Assembly: GCA_938041595.1 (NCBI GenBank)
Contig: CALITN010000073.1
Coordinates: 1 to 15,954, forward strand
Length of the DNA stretch: 15,954 nt
From: an uncultured Flavobacteriaceae bacterium
GTDB taxonomy: Bacteria; Bacteroidota; Bacteroidia; Flavobacteriales; Flavobacteriaceae
Direction of reading: 5' to 3'
A program made the position numbers and the translations under genes. Under the pieces are notes generated by a model. It made no database searches. It saw only the letters and a list, made by a program, of their open reading frames with translations, and was not told the DNA's origin. Below are positions 1 through 6,430 of this stretch, piece after piece; position 1 is the stretch's first letter; every line of letters begins with the position of its first letter.

Positions 1-43
1 ATTATAGTTTTTGTCTATTGTTTTAAAATAAAAGAATAGTTTG

Positions 44-51
44 TAGTTTCG
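44..51 (+). promoter_or_regulatory. Possible -7 box just before the ypdA-like gene
   Basis: TAGTTTCG differs at one base from the Bacteroidota -7 consensus TAnnTTTG. A TTG at 18-20 lies 23 bp upstream and could act as the -33 element. The box ends only 5 bases before the ATG at 57, so a transcript from it would have almost no leader. This is one short degenerate match in AT-rich DNA, so it is tentative. Confidence 0.3.
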
Positions 52-56
52 CCAGC

Positions 57-1022
57 ATGATGGATATGTTGATAATAGGGGCCGGCCCAATTGGTTTGGC
101 TTGTGGGATTGCCGCTAAAGAAGCAGGGCTGAATTACAGAATCATTGACAAAGGCACATTAGTCAATTCCATTTACCACTATCCTCTAAACATGACTTTC
201 TTCTCCACTTCCGATCGATTGGAAATAGGAGGACTGCCTTTTATCTCACAAAATCCAAAACCAACTCGTGCCGAAGCCCTAGAATATTATCGTCGGGTGG
301 CACAACACCATCAATTAAAGCTTCATCTCTATGAAGGGGTGGAGTCGGTGAATCGTTTTGCAGAAAATTATTTCTCAATTCATACCACCAAAGCAAGCTA
401 CACCGCCAGAAATATTGTCATTGCAACGGGGTTTTACGACGCCCCCTATTTGCTAAATATTCCTGGAGAAACCCTTGATAAAGTACGACATTATTACACC
501 GAACCGCATCCCTACTTTAATATGGATATTGCCATTGTAGGCGCTGCTAATTCTGCCGTAGATGCTGCCTTGGAAACCTATCGAAAAGGCGCAAAACACG
601 TTCGTATGATTATTCGTGAAAAGGAAATCGGACAAAACGTCAAATATTGGGCACGACCTGATATCATCAATCGAATCCACGAAGGTAGTATACAGGCCTA
701 TTTTGAATCTGAACTAAAAGAAATTACAGCAAGCAGCATTCGCATTCAAACACCCACTGAAACGCTTGAAATTCCGAATGACTATGTGCTGGCAATGACT
801 GGCTATCAACCCAATTTTGCGCTCCTGGAATCTCTAGGTGTCGCATTTCAAGACGACCCTTTCAGAACCCCCGTATATAATAAAGAGACTATGGAAGCCA
901 ATCAACCTGGAGTATATCTGGCAGGAGTTGTCTGTGGGGGGTTAAAAACCAATAAATGGTTTATTGAAAACTCCCGAGAACACGCTACTTTGATCGTCAA
1001 AGGGATTACCTCCAAAGGGTAA
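57..1022 (+). CDS. ypdA: YpdA-family FAD/NADPH reductase (putative bacillithiol disulfide reductase)
   Basis: This 321-residue flavoprotein belongs to the thioredoxin-reductase-like superfamily. An N-terminal FAD-binding Rossmann motif, GAGPIG, is at residues 8-13. The YpdA-typical stretch with SIYHYP and TFFSTSDRLEIG is at about 38-58, ATGFYD at 123-128, a second nucleotide-binding motif VGAANSAVDA at 161-170, and the closing GVYLAGVVCGG at 285-295. In Firmicutes YpdA reduces bacillithiol disulfide with NADPH, and Bacteroidota also make bacillithiol, so the same cytosolic redox role is likely. There is no CxxC redox pair as in true thioredoxin reductase. The Cys that Firmicutes YpdA carries inside its first glycine motif (GGGPCG) is Ile12 here, while a Cys lies four residues later at 16. 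Three in-frame ATGs (57, 60, 66) are possible starts; the first is used. The gene ends 2 bp from the convergent DinB-like gene. Confidence 0.85.
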   Translation: MMDMLIIGAGPIGLACGIAAKEAGLNYRIIDKGTLVNSIYHYPLNMTFFSTSDRLEIGGLPFISQNPKPTRAEALEYYRRVAQHHQLKLHLYEGVESVNRFAENYFSIHTTKASYTARNIVIATGFYDAPYLLNIPGETLDKVRHYYTEPHPYFNMDIAIVGAANSAVDAALETYRKGAKHVRMIIREKEIGQNVKYWARPDIINRIHEGSIQAYFESELKEITASSIRIQTPTETLEIPNDYVLAMTGYQPNFALLESLGVAFQDDPFRTPVYNKETMEANQPGVYLAGVVCGGLKTNKWFIENSREHATLIVKGITSKG

Positions 1023-1024
1023 AT

Positions 1025-1480
1025 TTAGACATGCTTGGCTAGTGCCAAAACGCTGCCTACATGAAGCCCTTCATGGACTAAACAAAACATGATTGCATCC
1101 TCAACACTTTTGAGTTCCATTTTGGTGGAAGTAGTATAAGGGGCGTAGTCATTGAATATCCCTTTATCCAAATCTTCCAGTAATTGAGTATAGTTCGTGT
1201 CAAACAATGCAATGAGTTCATCCACGTCCTTTTGCGTAATGGGCACTGTTGGAGCGGTGCCCTTGTTGTACTGACGCATCCATTTTTCTGGAATCCCCAT
1301 TGGTAAACCAGAATAGTGATAAACAAGTCTTTGAAAACTCACCATGCAATGGGCAATATTCCAAAAGATATTATTGTTAAACCCCTTGGGAACCGTGTTG
1401 AGTTCATTTAGGGTGAACCTTGTCAGGAAGTCCTTAAACATCTGACGATTATGACTCAATATTTCAAGCGATTTTTCCAA
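1025..1480 (-). CDS. DinB-fold (DinB_2-like) putative metal-dependent protein
   Basis: This 151-residue, helix-rich protein has the DinB/YfiT histidine triad: His44 in NIAHCM, and His136 and His140 in VHEGLH. These residues usually hold a divalent metal in a four-helix bundle. Family members include bacillithiol or mycothiol S-transferases and damage-induced proteins of unknown activity. The substrate cannot be read from the sequence. The start is the TTG at 1480-1478: that frame is closed by the stop of the upstream DUF4270 gene 9 bp earlier and contains no ATG before Met15, so TTG, or less likely the adjacent ATT, is needed. It is the last gene of the leftward operon. A bacillithiol link to the neighbouring ypdA-like gene is tempting, but the two are on opposite strands, so this is only inference. 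Confidence 0.75.
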   Translation of the reverse strand: MEKSLEILSHNRQMFKDFLTRFTLNELNTVPKGFNNNIFWNIAHCMVSFQRLVYHYSGLPMGIPEKWMRQYNKGTAPTVPITQKDVDELIALFDTNYTQLLEDLDKGIFNDYAPYTTSTKMELKSVEDAIMFCLVHEGLHVGSVLALAKHV

Positions 1481-1489
1481 AATAAAAAA

Positions 1490-3346
1490 TTATCGGGTCG
1501 CATTATAAATAACCTCCAACTCCGCTGCTTTCATCTCCGCAAGATTACCAAGGAGTTCTACTCCAAATGGGCTTAAAGCGCCCGTAGTTGGATATTTAAT
1601 CATGCCTCGATCGTTAATCAAAAACCCTTCGCGAGGGGCTATTTGACTAATATTAGTCCCTAAGACCAAGCCCAAAGTAAAATTTTCATAATCTGTCAAG
1701 GAAAGGACTCCATCTTTTATAGTGGCTTTATTTAGAAGTGTATTAATGTTTTCGGTGATGGTAAATTCGTAGTGTGAGGGCAGGCCAGCATCATCGATTT
1801 GTAACAATCCACTAAGGATATACTTGTCGCTGTTGGTTCCGCTACCGATGGTGTTATCAACCGCATAATCCGGAAGAGGATTTCCAGAGGGTGAAAGGTA
1901 TAAATACAATCGTTCGGGGAGATAGATCGTGGTATTGGTTCGATACAAATCGGAAACATACAGCCGCAAGTTAGCTTCGTTGACCAAACGTCTTTCTGAT
2001 ATTATAGGTAAAATAGCAGCGCGCTGTTGAATGGCTGTTTGCCCAAAAAGAGCGAGGTTTGCAAAATATTTTGCCCCTTGGATGTATATTTTTTCGGAAG
2101 GGGTTTTTTGAATCCCCGCCAAAACACTTTCCGCAATCGCAGGGTCCCCCGATTCCGTCTGAATTGTATTAAACGTAACCCCACCGAGTGGCAGATTAAA
2201 CGTCTCGTTTGCTGTTTCTATAAAATCGTCTGTAATGTCATCTGCGGTGCCATTCTCATTATTGATATCATAATCAAAATTCACTTTGATTAGGGCATTA
2301 TTAATGTCCAATAGCATCATCAGATCCTCCGAGAATTGATCTGCTTGAATGATGATTCCCTTAAAAACTGACTGGAAGTTTGATAGATTTTCGAGAGCAA
2401 CATCTCCTTCTAAGTCAATCAGGTTCTTCTGGAAAAATGACTTTTTCAACGGCACTCGAATTCGAGGGGTAAGACGCCCTTCGATTTGAGTAGTTTCATC
2501 GATATCCGTTTCGGGATCATCCTCTTCGTAATAAAAGGGGATTTCTTCAAAATCAAGCTGAAAATTCCCTTCAAAAAGTGTTTCTCCAACAAAGCCCATC
2601 GCAGCATAATCGGTAGTACTAAAGTAGGGGCGATATGCAGCAAAATTCTCATCTGGATCGAGTTGGCTCAAATAATAGGTGAGCTCTTGAACTTTTAAAT
2701 TAAAGGTTGCATTGCGATTCCCATAAAGAGAATCGATTTCATAGACATTGTCCCCAGAATCGTAACTACTACTGTCATCGTCTTGATCATCTGTGATACC
2801 ATCACCATCACTGTCAACATCCAAAGGGTTGGTTCCTGATTGTGTTTCTGCCAAATCAGTAATGCCATCACCGTCCGTATCACTTTGATTATTGTCTGGA
2901 TCAATATCGCGGCTGTCAATCACTCCATCCAAATCCGAATCGTTTTGATTGGTGAAAAAGGGGATTTCCAAATATACTTCTGATACGGTTTCGTTTTCGG
3001 GGATAATACTCACAATATCAGGGTCACTATCATCCTCTTGCTCTTGTGTAAAATTACCAAATACTGGATTGGTATTTATTTGTAACTGGGAGGTGATTTG
3101 CGACTTGGTTTTACCAAAAACAGGATGGGTGTATTCCCCGAACATGGACAAAGGCAAACCATTGGTTTGTACCTTTTCCAACTGTTCTTGGTAGAGGTAG
3201 ACAGGATAGGTTTCGGATTGAATTTTAAAACCATAATTTTCAAATAAATCAATCCCAACGCTATGAAATTCTTTGTCACAGCTCGAAACGCCAAAGGCGG
3301 TAGCCATTACAACGGCTAGTAGGAGGATAGAATGCTTGATTTGCAT
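1490..3346 (-). CDS. DUF4270 family lipoprotein with a calcium-binding-type repeat insert
   Basis: This predicted 618-residue lipoprotein resembles the Bacteroidota-specific DUF4270 family, whose function is unknown. The start is the ATG at 3346, because it directly precedes a lipoprotein signal peptide (MQIKHSILLL..., lipobox VSSC, Cys23). The acidic residue after the Cys (CDKE) fits surface-export signals of Bacteroidota lipoproteins. The N-terminal part contains the FGEYTHPVFGKTKSQ segment (about 69-83), followed by the strand VYLEIPF at 124-130. Residues about 136-192 are Asp-rich repeats of the thrombospondin type 3 kind (DSDLDGVID, DTDGDGITD, DVDSDGDGITDDQDD), expected to bind Ca2+. The domain resumes at YEIDSLYGN (about 202-210) and runs to the C-terminus. 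It follows the GT5 gene by 4 bp, so the two are probably translationally coupled, and a shared envelope or exopolysaccharide role is possible but unproven. Confidence 0.8.
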   Translation of the reverse strand: MQIKHSILLLAVVMATAFGVSSCDKEFHSVGIDLFENYGFKIQSETYPVYLYQEQLEKVQTNGLPLSMFGEYTHPVFGKTKSQITSQLQINTNPVFGNFTQEQEDDSDPDIVSIIPENETVSEVYLEIPFFTNQNDSDLDGVIDSRDIDPDNNQSDTDGDGITDLAETQSGTNPLDVDSDGDGITDDQDDDSSSYDSGDNVYEIDSLYGNRNATFNLKVQELTYYLSQLDPDENFAAYRPYFSTTDYAAMGFVGETLFEGNFQLDFEEIPFYYEEDDPETDIDETTQIEGRLTPRIRVPLKKSFFQKNLIDLEGDVALENLSNFQSVFKGIIIQADQFSEDLMMLLDINNALIKVNFDYDINNENGTADDITDDFIETANETFNLPLGGVTFNTIQTESGDPAIAESVLAGIQKTPSEKIYIQGAKYFANLALFGQTAIQQRAAILPIISERRLVNEANLRLYVSDLYRTNTTIYLPERLYLYLSPSGNPLPDYAVDNTIGSGTNSDKYILSGLLQIDDAGLPSHYEFTITENINTLLNKATIKDGVLSLTDYENFTLGLVLGTNISQIAPREGFLINDRGMIKYPTTGALSPFGVELLGNLAEMKAAELEVIYNATR

Positions 3347-3350
3347 GTAA

Positions 3351-4157
3351 TTAAGGCGCAATTTTATCGGTGTAGAAATCCACAAATGCTTTCTCGGTTT
3401 TGGACGTTTTATAATCCAAAACGGGCTTTTTAGTCGCTTTTATGGCTGCTAGAGTAGCCGCGGGAAGGGTGTCACCCGCTAGGACAAATCCATCAGAATA
3501 AGCCACATTAAGATTGAGCAATTGCTCATAGGTTGGATCCGTCAACCCTTGTATCGCATCGGCTTCCAATTCATCGAAGGCCACTTTTTTATGTAAATCC
3601 CCAGCGAGAGGGCCGTCAAAGTCCTGCGGATAAACGGAACTCACAATCTTGCACTGCTCAAATAAAGGTTCATCTTTATAATATTTTTTTAAATACAGAG
3701 GGAATAGAGAGGTAAACCATCCATGCAAATGAATAATATCAGGGGACCAATTCAGTTTTTTAACGGTTTCAATAACGCCTTTGGTAAAGAACAACATGCG
3801 CTCGTCATTGTCTTCAAAAAGCTCGCCCTCTTCATTTCTAAGGGCCGCTTTACGCTTGAAGTAATCTTCATTATCAATGAAATAAACCTGCATTCGCTCT
3901 TTGGGTATGGAGGCTACCTTAATAATCAAGGGCGTGTCCATGTCGTTGATCACCAGATTCATCCCAGATAGGCGAATCACTTCGTGTAGCTGGTGTCGGC
4001 GCTCATTGATCATCCCGTACCGAGGCATAAAAATACGTGTTTGCCCACCACTTTCATTCACACTTTTGGGAATGGAAAACGAATTAACAGCTTGTTCTGT
4101 TTGAGGGAGATAGGGTACTACCTCCGAAGATATTATCAGGACCCTTTTATCTTTCAT
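3351..4157 (-). CDS. Short glycogen/starch-synthase-like protein (GT5 N-terminal domain only)
   Basis: This 268-residue protein resembles the N-terminal Rossmann half of GlgA-type glycogen synthases: VLIISSEVVPY at the start, RIFMPRYG at 41-48, FIDNEDYF at 93-100, and DIIHLHGWFTSLFP at 140-153, equivalent to the DVVHAHDW segment of GlgA. True GlgA is about 480 residues and has a second, C-terminal GT-B domain that holds most ADP-glucose contacts; that half is absent here. The N-terminal KxGGL motif is also missing: the segment at about 19-24 reads QTEQAV. The frame is open from ATG to stop with no sign of a lost 3' part, so it looks like a stable short paralog, not a broken gene. It is probably not a working glycogen synthase, despite the name such proteins usually receive. 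It leads the operon with the DUF4270 lipoprotein and is divergent from panC. Confidence 0.75.
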   Translation of the reverse strand: MKDKRVLIISSEVVPYLPQTEQAVNSFSIPKSVNESGGQTRIFMPRYGMINERRHQLHEVIRLSGMNLVINDMDTPLIIKVASIPKERMQVYFIDNEDYFKRKAALRNEEGELFEDNDERMLFFTKGVIETVKKLNWSPDIIHLHGWFTSLFPLYLKKYYKDEPLFEQCKIVSSVYPQDFDGPLAGDLHKKVAFDELEADAIQGLTDPTYEQLLNLNVAYSDGFVLAGDTLPAATLAAIKATKKPVLDYKTSKTEKAFVDFYTDKIAP

Positions 4158-4183
4158 AAGTTCTTATGAATTTTTTGGTCTTG

Positions 4184-4191
4184 CAAAAATA
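4184..4191 (-). promoter_or_regulatory. -7 box of the leftward GT5-DUF4270-DinB operon
   Basis: On the minus strand this reads TATTTTTG followed by C, an exact match to the Bacteroidota TAnnTTTG -7 element. It lies 26 bases before the GT5 gene ATG, giving a short A-rich leader of about 20 bases. No convincing -33 TTTG was found at normal spacing. Confidence 0.5.
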
Positions 4192-4208
4192 AGAAAATAA
4201 GCCCAGTA

Positions 4209-4223
4209 AGAGAAATAATCTCT
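4209..4223. repeat. Small inverted repeat in the divergent promoter region
   Basis: AGAGA and TCTCT arms flank AATAA, midway between the divergent GT5 and panC genes. It could be an operator serving both directions, but 5-bp arms are expected by chance fairly often, so the call is weak. Confidence 0.2.
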
Positions 4224-4249
4224 ATTTTGCGTCGTTAATATTTTCCTAA

Positions 4250-5083
4250 ATGAAAATACTAAAGACAGCCAAGTCTTTACAAGAGACCCGCAAGGGCATT
4301 GATGGGCTTGTCGGCTTTGTTCCTACAATGGGCGCCTTACACGAAGGACATCTCTCCTTGATTCAAAAGAGCTTAAAGGAAAATCCGGTTTTGATTGTCA
4401 GTATTTTCGTAAATCCCACCCAATTTGACAGTCCGCTGGATTTGGAAAAATATCCTCGCAACCTAACCCATGACCTTTCCCTTATTGAACAAATTGCACC
4501 GGATGCCATTGTGTTCACTCCAAGCGTTTCTGAAATCTACGGAAACACGGTCCATACCAAGAACTATGCATTTGAAGGTTTGGATCGAATAATGGAAGGC
4601 GCTTCCCGAGAAGGGCATTTCCAAGGAGTTGCCACCGTGGTAGAACAGCTATTGGATTTGGTGAAACCTGACAAAGCCTATTTTGGTGAAAAAGACTTTC
4701 AACAGCTACAGATCATCAAAAAAATGGTCTCCCAAAAGAAACACCCAACGACTATTGTGGGCTGCCCCATCAAACGAGAGCCCGATGGCTTGGCTATGAG
4801 TTCACGCAACCAACGGCTCAGCAACGAACAACGTCTTCATGCGCCTCTTCTCTACCAAGCCCTGCAAGAAGCCAAATCACTATTTCAAAAACAAAATGCC
4901 ACTGCTGCCCATCGCCATGTAGAAGCCTTATTTGCTGCTCAAACACACTTTACTCTTGACTATTTTAGCATTTGTTCCGAGGAAACCCTTATGGAAAGTC
5001 ACGTCGACAAAACTGAAAAGGTTCGCGGTTTTATTGCCGCTCAACTCGGGGAAATTCGGCTGATTGACAATCTCAAATTCTGA
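4250..5083 (+). CDS. panC: Pantothenate synthetase (pantoate-beta-alanine ligase)
   Basis: This enzyme joins pantoate and beta-alanine using ATP, the last step of pantothenate synthesis on the way to coenzyme A, in the cytosol. The 277-residue length is typical of the family. The class-I-synthetase-like HIGH region is PTMGALHEGHLSLI at 25-38. The pantoate-binding segment includes FVNPTQF (53-59), the nucleotide region FGEKDF is at 145-150, and the conserved REPDGLAMSSRN at 176-187 holds the flexible loop equivalent to KMSKS. It is first in the panC-panD-flippase-radA operon and is divergent from the GT5 gene. The best -7 candidate is the imperfect CTATTTTG at 4222-4229; no ribosome binding site is obvious in the A/T-rich leader. 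Its product needs the beta-alanine made by PanD, encoded 22 bp downstream, so the two steps are co-located. Confidence 0.95.
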   Translation: MKILKTAKSLQETRKGIDGLVGFVPTMGALHEGHLSLIQKSLKENPVLIVSIFVNPTQFDSPLDLEKYPRNLTHDLSLIEQIAPDAIVFTPSVSEIYGNTVHTKNYAFEGLDRIMEGASREGHFQGVATVVEQLLDLVKPDKAYFGEKDFQQLQIIKKMVSQKKHPTTIVGCPIKREPDGLAMSSRNQRLSNEQRLHAPLLYQALQEAKSLFQKQNATAAHRHVEALFAAQTHFTLDYFSICSEETLMESHVDKTEKVRGFIAAQLGEIRLIDNLKF

Positions 5084-5093
5084 ATTATTTAAA

Positions 5094-5101
5094 TACCTTT
5101 G
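5094..5101 (+). promoter_or_regulatory. Internal -7 box immediately upstream of panD
   Basis: TACCTTTG matches TAnnTTTG exactly and is followed by C. It sits in the 22-bp gap between panC and panD, with only 4 bases between the box and the panD ATG. Transcription would begin at or very near the start codon, giving a leaderless panD message. No -33 TTG is present at normal spacing: the nearest, at 5064-5066, is 27 bp away. Confidence 0.4.
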
Positions 5102-5105
5102 CGCC

Positions 5106-5456
5106 ATGTTAATCGAAGTGGTAAAATCTAAGATTCACAGAGTTCGCGTGACTCATGCGGATCTCAACTATATCGGCAGTATTACGATCGATCCCGACCT
5201 TATTGAGGCCGCAAATCTTGTGATTGGCGAGAAGGTTCAAGTCGTCAATATTAACAATGGTGAGCGCCTGGAGACCTATGTGATTGCCGGCGATAGAGGT
5301 AGCGGTGAAATTACCTTAAATGGTCCTGCCGCACGAAAGGTTCAAAAAGGAGACTTGATTATTATTATTGGCTATGCTTTTTTGGATTTAGAAGAGGCCA
5401 AAAACTTTTCACCTGCTTTGATCTTCCCGGATGAAGCTACCAATAAATTAGTTTGA
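5106..5456 (+). CDS. panD: Aspartate 1-decarboxylase
   Basis: This pyruvoyl enzyme decarboxylates L-aspartate to beta-alanine, the PanC substrate. The start is the ATG at 5106: it begins MLIEVVKSKIHRVRVT, the usual PanD N-terminus, and gives 116 residues, the normal size. The proenzyme self-cleavage site is Gly24-Ser25 in NYIGSITID, where Ser25 becomes the pyruvoyl cofactor. Lys9, His11 and Arg54 regions and the NGERLETYVIAG (about 49-60) and GEITLNGPAARK (64-75) segments are well conserved. Bacteroidota PanD typically matures like the E. coli tetramer. Its stop overlaps the TTG start of the next gene (TTGA at 5453-5456), a sign of translational coupling. A possible own promoter lies just upstream. 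Confidence 0.95.
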   Translation: MLIEVVKSKIHRVRVTHADLNYIGSITIDPDLIEAANLVIGEKVQVVNINNGERLETYVIAGDRGSGEITLNGPAARKVQKGDLIIIIGYAFLDLEEAKNFSPALIFPDEATNKLV

Positions 5457-6415
5457 AACGGATTCGCGCTATCTTGAAAATCATCCTCCCACTGGGTGTC
5501 GGCTTTTTGTTTCTCTATTTATCCTATCAATCTACAACGGCTGATGAACGGACTAAGGTTATTGAATCCATTCAAAATGCTGATTATCGCTTTGTTTTAC
5601 TCTCCGTCCTTTTTGCGGCACTAAGTCACTTTTCTCGCGCCTACCGCTGGTTATTTTTACTGCAACCCTTGGGATATCGACCCCAATTAATCAATACTAT
5701 TCTTACGGTCATGATTGCTTATCTAGCCAATCTGGGAATCCCTCGCTCTGGGGAATTATTACGGGCCACAGCTTTATGCAATTATGAAAAATTTGCTTTC
5801 GAAAAAGTGTTCGGCACCATTGTAGCCGAACGGGCTATTGATTTGTTATTGCTACTAGCATTTATCTTATTCGCCCTCTTTTTACAATTTGACCTCATCT
5901 GGGAACTCCTACAACTCCATCAAGTAAACCCTTTCTTGTTAATACTTATTGGCGTGATTTCCCTTTTCGGATTTGTTGTCATGCGCCGTGTTTTTACCCA
6001 AAGTAACCACGCTATTGTTCTTAAGATAAAAGCACTATTTCTTGGATTTTGGGAAGGTATTTCAACGCTTAAAACCATGCAGAACAAAGGAGCGTTTATC
6101 TTTCATACAATCTTTATTTGGGGGATGTATCTCAGCATGTTCTATGTGATCAAATGGTCGCTTCCCGCGACCTATGAAATGACCTGGGCCATGGTAATCC
6201 CTGCGTTTGTTGCTGGAGGTTTGGCCATCAGTGCCACCAACGGAGGCATTGGCATCTATCCCTATACAGTAGCTCTAGTGCTAGGGGGGTTTGGGATTAC
6301 GCAAGAAGCAGGCTTGGCTTTTGGATGGATCATGTGGTCTTCCCAGACCTTAATGATTCTAACCTTTGGTGCCCTTTCCTTTTTTGCCTTACCTTTAGTC
6401 AACAGCAAAAAATAG
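5453..6415 (+). CDS. Lysylphosphatidylglycerol synthase transmembrane / flippase-like membrane protein
   Basis: This 320-residue integral membrane protein has several hydrophobic helices (first at about 8-25, then 47-63, 80-97, 128-147 and others to the C-terminus). It matches the UPF0104/LPG_synthase_TM family. Visible signature segments are NLGIPRSGELLRATAL at 93-108, with the conserved P-R-x-G-E-x-x-R pattern, and FGTIVAERAIDLLLL at 120-134. Characterised relatives form the flippase part of MprF or have unknown roles in lipid or glycoconjugate transport. There is no catalytic aminoacyl-transfer domain here, so lysyl-phosphatidylglycerol synthesis should not be assumed. The start is the TTG at 5453, overlapping the panD stop by TTGA, followed by a basic MKRIR and a hydrophobic helix. 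It sits 15 bp before radA in the same operon. Confidence 0.8.
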   Translation: MKRIRAILKIILPLGVGFLFLYLSYQSTTADERTKVIESIQNADYRFVLLSVLFAALSHFSRAYRWLFLLQPLGYRPQLINTILTVMIAYLANLGIPRSGELLRATALCNYEKFAFEKVFGTIVAERAIDLLLLLAFILFALFLQFDLIWELLQLHQVNPFLLILIGVISLFGFVVMRRVFTQSNHAIVLKIKALFLGFWEGISTLKTMQNKGAFIFHTIFIWGMYLSMFYVIKWSLPATYEMTWAMVIPAFVAGGLAISATNGGIGIYPYTVALVLGGFGITQEAGLAFGWIMWSSQTLMILTFGALSFFALPLVNSKK

Positions 6416-6430
6416 CTTTTCGAATAGTCT

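Noticed and set aside
2027..2293. Plus-strand open frame of 88 codons inside the DUF4270 gene
   Set aside because: It is antisense to a well-supported lipoprotein gene, has a cysteine-rich random-looking translation and no recognisable start context.
2771..2941. DNA tandem repeat or CRISPR-like array in the Asp-rich region
   Set aside because: The periodicity comes from D-x-D-G codons; units differ in sequence and spacing and are within one coding frame.
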